This document shows, piece after piece, positions 1-8,073 of a DNA stretch of 64,000 bases. The stretch lies in the NCBI RefSeq assembly GCF_900109605.1, contig NZ_FOAM01000001.1, positions 356,064 through 420,063 on the forward strand, written 5' to 3'. The notes beneath the pieces are model-generated. The model was not told the origin of the DNA. It ran no database searches and worked only from the letters and a program-made list of their open reading frames with translations. Position 1 is the stretch's first letter; every line of letters starts with the position of its first letter. Made by a program: the position numbers and the translations under genes. Source of the stretch: Xaviernesmea oryzae. GTDB taxonomy: Bacteria; Pseudomonadota; Alphaproteobacteria; Rhizobiales; Rhizobiaceae.

Positions 1-93
1 GCGCTCGGTGGGCGCGCGGCAGGTCCGACTGGCTCGGGTTGAGACAGGACGCGGGTGCGGACATCGCAAACAGCTCGCTGCCGATCGGCTCCT
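1..93 (+). CDS. Possible 3' end of an unidentified gene cut by the window start
   Basis: Frame 3 is open from the window edge to a TGA at 91-93 and encodes about 30 residues ending in ADIANSSLPIGS. Nearly every codon in it ends in G or C, as in the genuine genes of this window, while the other forward frames do not show this bias. There is too little protein to recognise a family. It may equally be chance, since frame 1 is also open for a short distance. This is an inference from codon bias only. Confidence 0.25.
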
Positions 94-149
94 GAGCATA
101 TGTGGTCTCTGTGGAAGGGCTCCGTCGTGACCATCAGCCCTTGGGCCGT

Positions 150-470
150 CTAGTTGCGATACGGAAAACGCTTGCCCTGGGCATTGATCAGCGTGAAGGT
201 TTTGCCGTCGCTCGTCACGATCTTGTCGCAGCGGCGGCCACCGCGATCGAAAGCCACACAGACCTGGCCGGCCAGGATCTTGTAGGTGCCTGGCGAGCCG
301 CCATTATAGGTGTAGCGTCCATTCGGCATATAGCGCATCGAGCCGCTGACCGTGTGGCCGATCGCTAGCTTTTCGATCTCCGCCTTCGTGGCTGCCCGCT
401 CAACCGGTGCCGCTTCCGCCGTTCCAGCCAGAAGTGCCGCGGCCATCATTGCTGCCATGATCGTCTTCAT
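150..470 (-). CDS. Small secreted protein of unknown function
   Basis: The 106-residue product begins with a clear Sec signal peptide (MKTIMAAMMAAALLAGTAEA, cleavage expected after the AEA). The exported part is about 85 residues and has the pattern GxxxxGxMRYMPNGRYTYN followed by two cysteines (VCVAFDRGGRRC) that could form a disulfide. The start at 470 is chosen because an AAAAGGAGGG ribosome site lies just before it; a longer reading to 530 has none. It resembles small conserved hypothetical periplasmic proteins of rhizobia, but I do not recognise a named family. It stands alone, and an FNR-like palindrome lies about 150 bases upstream. Confidence 0.75.
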   Translation of the reverse strand: MKTIMAAMMAAALLAGTAEAAPVERAATKAEIEKLAIGHTVSGSMRYMPNGRYTYNGGSPGTYKILAGQVCVAFDRGGRRCDKIVTSDGKTFTLINAQGKRFPYRN

Positions 471-613
471 CTTCACCCTCCTTTTGAAGTTCCGCATGGT
501 CAAAGGCGCTCCGGCGATGTCCCCATGCACCGGTTTCCCCTCGGTCGTCCGCCTGAGGCATGTGCAAGCGCGAGACTGCTATGCCTTTGATCCTGATTTG
601 TAAGGACTGAACG

Positions 614-635
614 ACGCTCTGATCAAGATCAGCGT
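614..635. promoter_or_regulatory. FNR/FixK-like palindrome (weak)
   Basis: The core CTGATCAAGATCAG at 619-632 fits TGAT-N4-ATCA, the inner part of the FNR/FixK box TTGAT-N4-ATCAA, with one mismatch in each outer position. ACGCT and AGCGT flanks extend the symmetry. It lies in the gap between the genes at 470 and 680, upstream of the secreted protein. No good -10 hexamer sits at the expected distance, so the assignment is tentative. Confidence 0.3.
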
Positions 636-679
636 TTGGGCTTGAGGTCATCACCCAATTGAGGGAGACGGCTGAAGGA

Positions 680-1315
680 TCAGAGGACCTTCACCAGCGT
701 TCCCGGCCGCAGGAAGGCCAAGAGGCGGCGCATATGCAGAGGTTCCAGCGCGATGCAGCCTTCGGTCGGCTGATAGCCGGGGCGGATCAGATGCAGGAAG
801 ATCGCGGAGCCCCGGTTTCGCCGCCTTTCCGCGATGTTCCAGTCGAGAACCAGACAGAGATCATAGAGATTGTCGGCGCGCATCAGCATCTCATGGCTGG
901 GCTTGAAGGGCGCGCGCACGAGCCTGTTATAGGCGGCATGGCCGGGTGCGTCGCACCAGAGCATGTCCTTGCGGATCGGGGCCAGCCTCAGGCGGCTTGG
1001 TGGTGACGAAATTCGGTCGCGCCGTAAAAAGCCGGAGAGCACCCGCATGGATGCGATCGGCGTCGCTCCATCGCCTTCACGCTTGAGCACACGGCGCCCG
1101 CTTCTGCCGATCGCGGCCGGCACGGTCACCGGTCCAAAGCGTAAAAGCGCCCGTGTCGGTGCAGACGGCGCTGGCCGCACCGTGACGATCCCCGCTTTGA
1201 TCTTGCGGCCAATGGTCACCTTGGCCTTGCACTTGCCGTGTTCGCGCCCCATCTTCCCTGTCATCTCCGTGCTTTCACAAGCTTGTGCTTTGAAGCGAAT
1301 GTGATTGGACGCCAT
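680..1315 (-). CDS. YkuD-type L,D-transpeptidase family protein
   Basis: The C-terminal part carries the YkuD catalytic signature: an IFLH segment followed by PGYQPTEGCIAL, where H and C are the expected active-site residues. The family forms 3-3 or protein-peptidoglycan cross-links. This short version (about 190-211 residues) starts its conserved region with IVTVRPAP, then VPAAIGRSG and KREGDGATPIA, a layout common in alphaproteobacteria. No signal peptide or membrane helix is evident, so it is either exported by an unseen route or acts otherwise. The start is uncertain: ATGs at 1315, 1264 and 1252 are all possible, each with only a weak or very close ribosome site. The catalytic domain is unaffected by this choice. 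Confidence 0.8.
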   Translation of the reverse strand: MASNHIRFKAQACESTEMTGKMGREHGKCKAKVTIGRKIKAGIVTVRPAPSAPTRALLRFGPVTVPAAIGRSGRRVLKREGDGATPIASMRVLSGFLRRDRISSPPSRLRLAPIRKDMLWCDAPGHAAYNRLVRAPFKPSHEMLMRADNLYDLCLVLDWNIAERRRNRGSAIFLHLIRPGYQPTEGCIALEPLHMRRLLAFLRPGTLVKVL

Positions 1316-1580
1316 AAGCCTTATGCTATCAGGAGACCGTCGCTTAAGGGAACGGCCGTGACATCGAAAGCCTGCTTGCCGCGAGGCATGCACGAAAATT
1401 TGGCAGGGGCTTTCATCGGTAGGCCAAGCGGAGAGCCGATTGGCCATCAGGTCCGTGGCGCGATGCGAATGTTTTTCGGTGCGGCCCATGCCGTCCGGCA
1501 ATATCCTGATGTGACAGGCATAATCCGACGCCGAAGCCTGGCTTCAGCTTGACGCGCTCTTGAAAGGAGACAGACGCCGG

Positions 1581-2264
1581 ATGGCAACCCGCACTATTCT
1601 TCTCGTGGACGATGACGACGATCTGCGCCAGACTCTGGTGGAACAGCTTTCTCTCTATGAGGAATTCACCATTCTGCAGGAGCCGACGGCTGCCAAGGGC
1701 ATCCAGACGGCGCGCAACGAGACGGTCGCGCTGCTGATCATGGATGTCGGCCTGCCCGATATGGATGGACGCGAAGCGGTCAAGCTTCTGCGCAAAGGCG
1801 GGTTCAAGCCGCCGATCATCATGCTGACCGGCCATGACACCGATTCCGATACGATCCTTGGGCTGGAAGCCGGCGCCAACGACTATGTCACCAAGCCGTT
1901 CCGCTTCGCCGTGCTTCTGGCACGCATCCGCGCGCAGCTTCGCCAGCACGAGCAGAGCGAGGATGCCACCTTCATCGTTGGTCCCTATACGTTCAAGCCG
2001 GGGCAAAAGCTCCTGACGCTGGAAAATGGCCAGAAGATCCGGCTGACGGAAAAGGAAGCGGCGATCATCCGCTATCTCTACCGGGCCGATCAGAAGGTGG
2101 TCACGCGCGATGTGCTGCTGGAGGAGGTCTGGGGCTACAATTCCGGTGTCACCACGCATACGCTGGAAACCCACGTCTACCGCCTGCGCCAGAAGATCGA
2201 GCGCGATCCCTCGAATGCCGAGATTCTGGTGACCGAGAACGGCGGCTACAAGATCGTTCCCTGA
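1581..2264 (+). CDS. OmpR/PhoB-type response regulator
   Basis: A 227-residue two-component regulator. The receiver domain (residues about 5-120) has the acidic pocket LVDDDDD, the phospho-acceptor Asp55 in IMDVGLPDMDG, the Thr in MLTGHD and the Lys in YVTKPF. The C-terminal winged helix (about 130-225) ends ILVTENGGYKIVP. A GAAAGGAGA ribosome site precedes the ATG at 1581. No histidine kinase gene is adjacent, so it is an orphan here. The sequence reminds me of the CenR branch of alphaproteobacterial regulators, linked to envelope control, but I cannot confirm orthology and leave the symbol empty. Confidence 0.85.
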   Translation: MATRTILLVDDDDDLRQTLVEQLSLYEEFTILQEPTAAKGIQTARNETVALLIMDVGLPDMDGREAVKLLRKGGFKPPIIMLTGHDTDSDTILGLEAGANDYVTKPFRFAVLLARIRAQLRQHEQSEDATFIVGPYTFKPGQKLLTLENGQKIRLTEKEAAIIRYLYRADQKVVTRDVLLEEVWGYNSGVTTHTLETHVYRLRQKIERDPSNAEILVTENGGYKIVP

Positions 2265-2286
2265 TCCTGCCTGACCCTTAATGGGC

Positions 2287-2325
2287 CGCGATCGCTCTGC
2301 GCTCATGCGCGTGAGTGCGATCGCG
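2287..2325 (+). terminator. Hairpin after the response regulator gene
   Basis: CGCGATCGC at 2287-2295 pairs with GCGATCGCG at 2317-2325, with an inner CTCA/TGAG pairing. It starts 22 bases after the response-regulator stop and is followed by CTTGCCTTT. A terminator is the simplest reading, although the T tract is short. The remaining gap to 2550 shows no convincing gene. Confidence 0.4.
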
Positions 2326-2550
2326 CTTGCCTTTGCCTGGGTTGGATGCCAAGAGCGAAGGGAGGGATGGCCGCTAGAGCCGCCGTACGAAGCCGTGCGG
2401 AACTCTGCAACAGCGGACTCTACGCCATGCGCGATAAGGCGCGCGCTTGGACAGGTGGAGCGCGCTGGTGTCGGTCGGCGACGGGATAGGGCAGCACACT
2501 GTGCCTGAATGTTGCTCTCAACGGTTGATCCAGGGCAGGGGGATGGCGCC

Positions 2551-3006
2551 ATGAGCCTGAACGACGACATCGCGCTTCTTTCTTCGGTTCCCCTCTTTGC
2601 CGATATCGATCAGGAGAAGCTGCGGCTGATCGCCTTTGGCGCCGAGCGGCGCCGTGTGTCGGCAGGCCAGGAGTTGTTTCGCGAGGGTGCGCCGGCCGAT
2701 TGCGCTTATGCCGTCTCTCAAGGGCGGTTTCGTCTGACGCGGATCGGTGTTGATGGGCGGCTGGAGACCGTCGGCAGCGTCGAGCGCGGTACGCTGCTCT
2801 CCGAGCTGGCCATGATCTCGCTGGTGGCCCGCAAGCTGACCGCCACGGCCGAGGAAGAGAGCGAGGCGCTGCGCATTCCCCGCGCGCTGTTCCACCGCAT
2901 GCTGGAGGAATATCCCGATGTCGCGGTGCTGGTGGAAACACGCCTGCGCAACAATCTCCAGGCGATGATCGCGGATGCCGCGAGCCTGGCGCCGCGCTTT
3001 GGCTAG
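2551..3006 (+). CDS. Stand-alone cyclic nucleotide-binding domain protein (Crp/Fnr-like sensor without HTH)
   Basis: The 151-residue product is essentially one cNMP-binding beta-roll: LLSSVPLFADIDQEKL, then GQELFREGAPADCAYAVSQGRFRL, GTLLSELAMIS and the capping helix IPRALFHRMLEEYPDV. It ends soon after the dimerisation helix with no helix-turn-helix, so it cannot act as a classical Crp-type DNA-binding factor. The canonical cAMP-contacting Arg-Ser pair in the phosphate cassette is not obvious. It may bind another ligand or act through a partner. The start at 2551 follows a GGGGGA site; a longer reading to 2509 is less supported. Confidence 0.8.
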   Translation: MSLNDDIALLSSVPLFADIDQEKLRLIAFGAERRRVSAGQELFREGAPADCAYAVSQGRFRLTRIGVDGRLETVGSVERGTLLSELAMISLVARKLTATAEEESEALRIPRALFHRMLEEYPDVAVLVETRLRNNLQAMIADAASLAPRFG

Positions 3007-3057
3007 GGCATCGGACCGAAAAGTGGAAACCGGTTTTCGGAAAAATTCGATGCTCTA
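3006..3057. repeat. RIME-like palindromic repeat, short copy
   Basis: This intergenic element begins at the stop of the preceding gene. GCATCG at 3008-3013 pairs with CGATGC at 3048-3053. Its centre, 3016-3040, starts CCGAAAAGTGG and ends TTTTCGG and is itself an inverted repeat. The same core occurs inverted at 58932-58956. Such palindromes are multicopy in Rhizobiaceae intergenic regions (RIME-type elements). Confidence 0.65.
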
Positions 3058-3180
3058 AAGCCGCGTGACACCCGCCCCCACGTCAATCAAAATCGAACCA
3101 TGTTCCCGCTGGCCCTCTTGAAAGAGGCGGGGATGCTTGCGTAGGGTCCGCCCGCACAATCCCATCTAAAGGAGCGGGTG

Positions 3181-4209
3181 ATGAAGGCGATTGAGGACGG
3201 CGAGATTTTCGGCCATATGCCGACAGGCGAGGCGGTGCACCGTTACCGCATTTCGGGTGGCGGACTGACGGCCAATGTGCTGACGCTCGGCTCGGTCATC
3301 CAGGATCTCCGGCTCGACGAGCATGCCGCACCCCTGATGCTCGGCTTCGAGGATCTGGGCTCCTATGTCACCTCCTCCCCCTATTTCGGCGCGACGCCGG
3401 GCCGTAATGCCAACCGGATCGGCGCCGGGCGGTTCTCCATCGATGGCGAGGACTTCCAGCTCGAGCTCAACGAGAAGGCCGTGACCCACCTGCATGGCGG
3501 CAAGGACAATATCGCCCGTCGTGTCTGGACGATGGTCGACAAGGGCGAGGATTTCATCATCCTCTCGATCGTCGATCCCGAGGGGCGCGCCGGCTATCCC
3601 GGCAATTGCACCGTGACCGTCACCTACCGCCTGGCGCCGGAAGGCGTGCTGTCGGTGCGCTATGAAGCGACCACCGATCGGGCCACGATCGCCAATCTCT
3701 GCCAGCACAGCTATTTCAATCTCGATGGCCAGGACGATGCACTCGGCCACGAGATCATGATTGCCGCCGATCATTATCTGCCGACCGACGAACGGCAGGT
3801 TCCGACCGGCGAGATCCGTGCTGTCGAGGGCACCGCTTTCGACCTGCGTAAAATGACGACGATGCGGGTGCAGACCGAGGGCGAAAAGATCGCCTATGAC
3901 CACAATTTCTGCCTGTCTGCCGCACGCGTGGAAAAACGTCCCGTCGCCTTCGTGCGCAGCCCGCTCTCCGGCGTGTCTCTGGAGGTGCGCACCACCGAGC
4001 CCGGCGTGCAGTTCTATTCCGGCTTCAAGCTGAATGTCGCCGTGCCGGGCCTGGAAGGCCGCAGCTATGGTCCCTTTGCCGGTTTCTGCCTGGAAACCCA
4101 GATCTGGCCGGATGCCGTCAATCACGAAGGCTTTCCCAACGGCATCCTGCGGCCGGACGAGATCCTGGTGCAGGAAACGGACTACGTCTTCACCAAGGCC
4201 AAGGGCTGA
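3181..4209 (+). CDS. galM: Aldose 1-epimerase (mutarotase)
   Basis: A 342-residue GalM-family protein that interconverts alpha and beta anomers of free aldoses. Visible family marks are YFGATPGRNANRI, THLHGGKDNI (catalytic His region), the second histidine in CQHSYFNL and the acidic catalytic segment CLETQIWPDAVN near the C-terminus. The length is normal for the family. A GGAG site at 3171-3174 precedes the ATG; an in-frame GTG three bases earlier is possible. It is a single gene, convergent with the citrate-synthase-like gene that follows. The sugar substrate cannot be read from sequence. Confidence 0.93.
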   Translation: MKAIEDGEIFGHMPTGEAVHRYRISGGGLTANVLTLGSVIQDLRLDEHAAPLMLGFEDLGSYVTSSPYFGATPGRNANRIGAGRFSIDGEDFQLELNEKAVTHLHGGKDNIARRVWTMVDKGEDFIILSIVDPEGRAGYPGNCTVTVTYRLAPEGVLSVRYEATTDRATIANLCQHSYFNLDGQDDALGHEIMIAADHYLPTDERQVPTGEIRAVEGTAFDLRKMTTMRVQTEGEKIAYDHNFCLSAARVEKRPVAFVRSPLSGVSLEVRTTEPGVQFYSGFKLNVAVPGLEGRSYGPFAGFCLETQIWPDAVNHEGFPNGILRPDEILVQETDYVFTKAKG

Positions 4210-4230
4210 ACGAAGGGCGGATGGAGTTCA

Positions 4231-5451
4231 TCAGGCTGAGGGCCTCGCCGTCGCGCTTGTCGGTGCGGGGCCGTCATAGCGGGCGCGCGGGCGAATGAGC
4301 TTGCCCGTGGCGCCTTGCTCCAGCGCATGGGCGATCCAGCCGGCCGTGCGACCGATGGCAAACAGCGCCAGCGCCGATCCCACGGGCAGGCCGAGCGCGC
4401 GCCTGAGGGCGACGAGCGCAAAGTCGATATTCGGCAGGCGTCCTGCTGTTTCCTCCATGACCTCGGCCAAGGCCGCCCGGTGCGGATCGGGCGGCAGATG
4501 CGGCAGAAGCGCGGCCGCGCGCGCATCGCCTTGCGGATAGAGCGGATGGTCGAAGCCCGGCACGCCCTCGCCACGCCGCAGGCGCGCCTCGACCACAGAG
4601 GCCGCATCGCCGGATGCCTCCACCTCTGAGAAGAGAATTTCCACCAGGCTTGTGGTGCCGCCATGCAGCGGGCCGCTGAGCGCCGCCAGCCCGGCATTGA
4701 GGCAGGCGCCGAGAGACGCGCCGGTCGATGCCACGACGCGCACGGTGAAGGTCGAGGCGTTCAGTTCATGATCGGCCAACAGAACGAGCGCACGGCGGAT
4801 CAGGTCAGCGCCTTGCGCATCCAGGCCCCATGCGAGCGCGAGGGCGTGATGCACCGGCCGCGCCTCGGGCTCGGCCTTGGCGGCAATGGCCGCGACGGCA
4901 CGTAAAAGCGCGGCCGCGCCGCTCCATAGCCGGCGCGGATCGCGCTGCCAGGCAATGGCTCGTCCCGCCGCGACGAGGGGCAAGCGGGCTTGCAGGCGTT
5001 CGATCAAGGGCAAGTCAGGCAACTCCGCCTGCTTGCCTGAGACATCCGCCGGCCGTGCGGCCGGGTCGGCAAACGGGTCCTCGGCGCCGCAGGCCCATAG
5101 AAGGCGCGCCGTCTCTTCCAGTGTGGCGGTTTCGGCCCATCGGGCCGCATCCCGGCCGCGATAGAACAGGCGCCCGTTATCGATCAGCGTGATCGCGGAA
5201 CTCAAAACCGGCAGGCCCCAGTTCAGCGTCGCCTGCGCCGCATCCTTCGGCCGGCGGCCTGCGGTCTTGCGTTTGCAAAGGGCTTCGACATCCTCGGCGC
5301 TATAGAGCCGGCGGCGCGGATCGTCTTGCGCCTCACTGGTGCGGATCAGCCCACGGCTCACATAGGCATAGAGCGTGGCGCGGCTGATGCCGATGCGCTC
5401 CGCTGCGGTTTGTGCATCCATGAGAGGGGCGTGTTTGGAGATTGTAGACAT
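4231..5451 (-). CDS. Citrate synthase-like protein with N-terminal helix-turn-helix
   Basis: The 406-residue product joins a MerR-like DNA-binding domain (residues about 11-60: AQTAAERIGISRATLYAYVSRG, then RRRLYSAEDVEAL) to a citrate synthase fold. Synthase motifs are DHELNAST, SGPLHGGT and NIDFALVAL. The usual GFGHRIYxxxDPRA motif reads GFDHPLYPQGDARA, so the catalytic His is kept but the following Arg is replaced by Pro. It may be a metabolite-sensing regulator, a slow enzyme or both. It is divergent from a second citrate-synthase paralogue with 72 bases between the starts, which suggests control of that neighbour. The start at 5451 has no strong ribosome site; an internal ATG at 5421 is the alternative. 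Confidence 0.85.
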   Translation of the reverse strand: MSTISKHAPLMDAQTAAERIGISRATLYAYVSRGLIRTSEAQDDPRRRLYSAEDVEALCKRKTAGRRPKDAAQATLNWGLPVLSSAITLIDNGRLFYRGRDAARWAETATLEETARLLWACGAEDPFADPAARPADVSGKQAELPDLPLIERLQARLPLVAAGRAIAWQRDPRRLWSGAAALLRAVAAIAAKAEPEARPVHHALALAWGLDAQGADLIRRALVLLADHELNASTFTVRVVASTGASLGACLNAGLAALSGPLHGGTTSLVEILFSEVEASGDAASVVEARLRRGEGVPGFDHPLYPQGDARAAALLPHLPPDPHRAALAEVMEETAGRLPNIDFALVALRRALGLPVGSALALFAIGRTAGWIAHALEQGATGKLIRPRARYDGPAPTSATARPSA

Positions 5452-5523
5452 TGACTGACTGAATCAAGATTGACCATATTGAGTTGATCAACATTCTCTG
5501 GTTCCGTCAATCGGAGAACTGTC
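5452..5523. promoter_or_regulatory. Shared divergent promoter with perfect palindrome
   Basis: The 72-base gap between the two citrate-synthase-like genes holds the perfect 10-base palindrome GTTGATCAAC at 5483-5492. It also holds several TTGA/TCAA half-sites, including TTGAC and ATCAA separated by seven bases at 5451-5467. It is notably AT-rich for this genome. It is a natural operator for the HTH domain encoded by the minus-strand gene, but that is inference. Confidence 0.5.
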
Positions 5524-6633
5524 ATGACCATCGCCACCCCTCTGCCACCTTCCAGTCCTGAACATTCCGCGTCCGGCCTTGATCAGGTCATCGCCGCCGA
5601 GACGCGCCTCAGCCATGTCGATGGCGCTGCTGGACGACTGATCCTGCGCGGATATGATCTCGCGGATCTTGCCGGCTGGCGCTTCGAGGAGGTGCTGGCC
5701 CTGCTTTGGGCGGATCTGACGCCCATTTCTCTGGATGCACACTCGATTTCGGCGGCTCTGGGTGCGGCGCGGCTCTATGCCTTCCACCTGATGGAGCCTC
5801 TCCTGCCGGCAACCGATGCCTTGTCCGAGGTGGAGGCGCTACGGCTGTTGCTGGCGGCGCTGCCCGATGACAGCAAGCCGCCGCATCCCGTTCTCGCCGT
5901 GGCCGCCGTGCCTGTTTTCACCGCCGCCATCGCGCGCCGCAGACGGGGGCTTGAGCCCGTGCCGCCGATGGCCGATCTCGGCTTGGCCACGGACTTCCTG
6001 CATATGCTTCACGGACAGCCCGCGACGCAGGCGCAGATTCGAGGGCTGGAGGCCTATCTGGTCACCGTTGCCGACCATGGGCTGAATGCCTCGACCTTTG
6101 CCGCGCGGGTCATCGCCTCGACCAAGGCCGGGCTGTTCTCCTCCGTACTCGGCGGTCTGTGCGCGTTGAAAGGTCCGCTACATGGCGGCGCCCCGGGCCC
6201 GGTGCTGGACATGCTCGATGCCATCGGCAATGACGCGGCCATCCGCCCCTGGCTTTCCGCCGCGCTTGACCGGGGCGAGCGCCTGATGGGCTTCGGCCAC
6301 AGGATCTACCGCGTGCGCGATCCCCGCGCCGATGTGCTCAAGGGTGCGGTGTCAGCGCTCGGCGCGGATAGTGCCCGCATCCGCTTTGCTCAAGCGGTAG
6401 AGGCGCAGGCGCTGGCCCTTCTGGCAGAGCGCAAGCCGGAGCGCGCCTTGCAGACCAATGTGGAATTCTACACCGCGCTTCTCCTCGAAGCGCTGGGTTT
6501 CGACCGCACCAGTTTCACCAATGTCTTTGCTGCCGGTCGCATGGCGGGATGGACAGCGCATGTTCTGGAACAGGAAATGACCGGTCGGCTGATGCGCCCG
6601 CAATCGCTCTATACTGGCCCCTGGCCGGCCTGA
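5524..6633 (+). CDS. Citrate synthase family protein (second paralogue)
   Basis: A 369-residue citrate/2-methylcitrate synthase family protein that lacks the HTH. The three active-site regions are present: VADHGLNAST, LKGPLHGGAP and MGFGHRIYRVRDPRA. The region that normally supplies the catalytic aspartate (NVDFY) reads NVEFYTALLLEALG, a conservative Asp-to-Glu change seen in a subgroup of paralogues. A GGAG site precedes the ATG. At about 370 residues it is shorter than the main TCA citrate synthase (about 430), so it is probably not the housekeeping enzyme. Its acyl-CoA substrate is unknown; pairing with the divergent HTH paralogue is the main clue. Confidence 0.87.
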   Translation: MTIATPLPPSSPEHSASGLDQVIAAETRLSHVDGAAGRLILRGYDLADLAGWRFEEVLALLWADLTPISLDAHSISAALGAARLYAFHLMEPLLPATDALSEVEALRLLLAALPDDSKPPHPVLAVAAVPVFTAAIARRRRGLEPVPPMADLGLATDFLHMLHGQPATQAQIRGLEAYLVTVADHGLNASTFAARVIASTKAGLFSSVLGGLCALKGPLHGGAPGPVLDMLDAIGNDAAIRPWLSAALDRGERLMGFGHRIYRVRDPRADVLKGAVSALGADSARIRFAQAVEAQALALLAERKPERALQTNVEFYTALLLEALGFDRTSFTNVFAAGRMAGWTAHVLEQEMTGRLMRPQSLYTGPWPA

Positions 6634-6858
6634 GCCGATTATAACGCCTTGACCATCGGCAGCGGGCGGGGTGGCCTGCCCTCTGCCTGTGCCGTCTGTT
6701 TGCAATAGGCTTGCCTATCGCAGGCAGGGCTCGGCTCACTGTTGGGTCCCTGCTTGTCAGAGCAAGCACGCGCAACCAGCGTCTGCGGCGAAACTTGCCG
6801 CAGGCGACCAAAATGACCTTTTAAGCCAAAGTGCGCAATCATCATGGAGAAGGGAAAT

Positions 6859-6933
6859 TGGAGCGGGTGAGGCGATTCGAACGCCCGACCCCAACCTTGG
6901 CAAGGTTGTGCTCTACCCCTGAGCTACACCCGC
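6859..6933 (-). tRNA. tRNA-Gly (anticodon GCC), copy 1
   Basis: On the minus strand a 7-bp acceptor (GCGGGTG with CACCCGC), the D-stem GCTC/GAGC, the anticodon arm CAACC-TTGCCAA-GGTTG and the T-loop TTCGAAT form a full cloverleaf. The anticodon is GCC. CCA is encoded at 6861-6859. The length is 75 bases with CCA. An identical copy lies 184 bases further along. Confidence 0.97.
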
Positions 6934-7042
6934 TCATTCCGCATGGTCTGGGGTAAAACGACCATGCTGTGCCTAAGCACGAAAACCATATCAGACTTTC
7001 GCCCTGTCTCCTCTTGCCGCTTGCGCAGACATTAGAAGAAAC

Positions 7043-7117
7043 TGGAGCGGGTGAGGCGATTCGAACGCCCGACCCCAACCTTGGCAAGGTTGTGCTCTAC
7101 CCCTGAGCTACACCCGC
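7043..7117 (-). tRNA. tRNA-Gly (anticodon GCC), copy 2
   Basis: Identical in sequence to the copy at 6859-6933, including the encoded CCA. The roughly 30 bases on the 5' side also match the first copy with only a few substitutions, so the duplication included the promoter flank. The two could be transcribed separately or as a tandem precursor from the distal promoter. Confidence 0.97.
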
Positions 7118-7459
7118 TCATTCCACATGATCTGGGGTAAATCGATCATGCTGCCGTCCGCTGTCGCGGCGACGGGGGCTATATGGACCAAGCCCTTTTG
7201 GAATGCAACGGGAAAATTTCCGGCGCAGGAATTTTTCGCCGGGTTACAGGCTTGGCGTGGCCAAGCTTGTGGAGCCTGCGCCTTTGAGGAGCCTTCGGCG
7301 CAAAACGGGCGTCGGATGGCGCAGGCCTGGATTGCGCCCGCTGCCGGGCTCGGCTAGCTCCGCACAAGGGAAAGCAGGCTGGCGGAAAAGCCGGTGTCAG
7401 GCCTTTCGCAGCGCCTCGTTCGTCCTGGGGCGCAGCACAGGCTCTTGAAGGAGATGACG

Positions 7460-7996
7460 ATGACCGACGACGTGCATGCCTCAGCAACGCAGATGGCTGT
7501 GCCCAAATCCCCGGAGGCGCTCTTTGCCTTTCTCGATAGTCTCGGCATAGCCCATCAGACCCTGCGCCATCAGGCGGTCTTCACCGTGGCCGAATCGGTC
7601 GCGCTGCGAGATGCCATTCCCGGCGGGCACACCAAAAACCTTTTCCTGAAGGACAAGAAAGACAATTACTTCCTTCTGACCGTGGAGGAAAATGCGGTCG
7701 TCGACCTGAAGACCGTGCACACGCTCGTGGGTGGAGCGAGCAAGTTCTCCTTCGGCAAGCCGGAGGCGCTGATGGAGTTTCTCGGCGTCATTCCCGGCTC
7801 AGTGACCGCGTTCGGTGTGATCAACGACGTCAACCAGCGTGTCACCCTGGTGCTCGATGCCGATCTCATGCGCGAGGACATCGTCAATTGCCATCCGCTG
7901 ACCAATGAAGCGACCACGTCGATCGCCTCGGCCGATCTGATCCGCTTCGCCGAGGCCACCGGCCACAGGCCGCTTGTCTTGAAAGTGACGGCCTGA
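7460..7996 (+). CDS. YbaK/ProX-type aminoacyl-tRNA editing deacylase
   Basis: A 178-residue member of the YbaK/EbsC/PrdX family, trans-editing enzymes that hydrolyse mischarged tRNA (Ala-tRNA-Pro or similar). Family marks are FTVAESVALRDAIPGGHTKNLFLKDKK with the catalytic Lys region, a GVINDV segment and the terminal CHPLTNEATTSI motif, which places it nearest the ProXp-ala/PrdX group. The ATG at 7460 follows GAAGGAG with six bases of spacing; an ATG at 7454 overlaps the ribosome site. It stands alone. The 340 bases upstream, up to the tRNA, hold only a minor hairpin. Confidence 0.88.
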   Translation: MTDDVHASATQMAVPKSPEALFAFLDSLGIAHQTLRHQAVFTVAESVALRDAIPGGHTKNLFLKDKKDNYFLLTVEENAVVDLKTVHTLVGGASKFSFGKPEALMEFLGVIPGSVTAFGVINDVNQRVTLVLDADLMREDIVNCHPLTNEATTSIASADLIRFAEATGHRPLVLKVTA

Positions 7997-8073
7997 CATA
8001 CGATCTTGCGGACACCAGTTTGTGAAATCGAAGGTGGCGCGCGCGGATGATGCGGGCGCCCGGAGGAGTGGCG

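Noticed and set aside
2281..2508. 75-codon frame after the response regulator with a short hydrophobic start
   Set aside because: It overlaps a hairpin, has no ribosome site, and the sequence after the start is not protein-like.
5451..5467. TTGAC-N7-ATCAA as a possible FNR box in the citrate-synthase gap
   Set aside because: The spacing is seven rather than four bases, so it does not fit FNR; the GTTGATCAAC palindrome is the better operator candidate.
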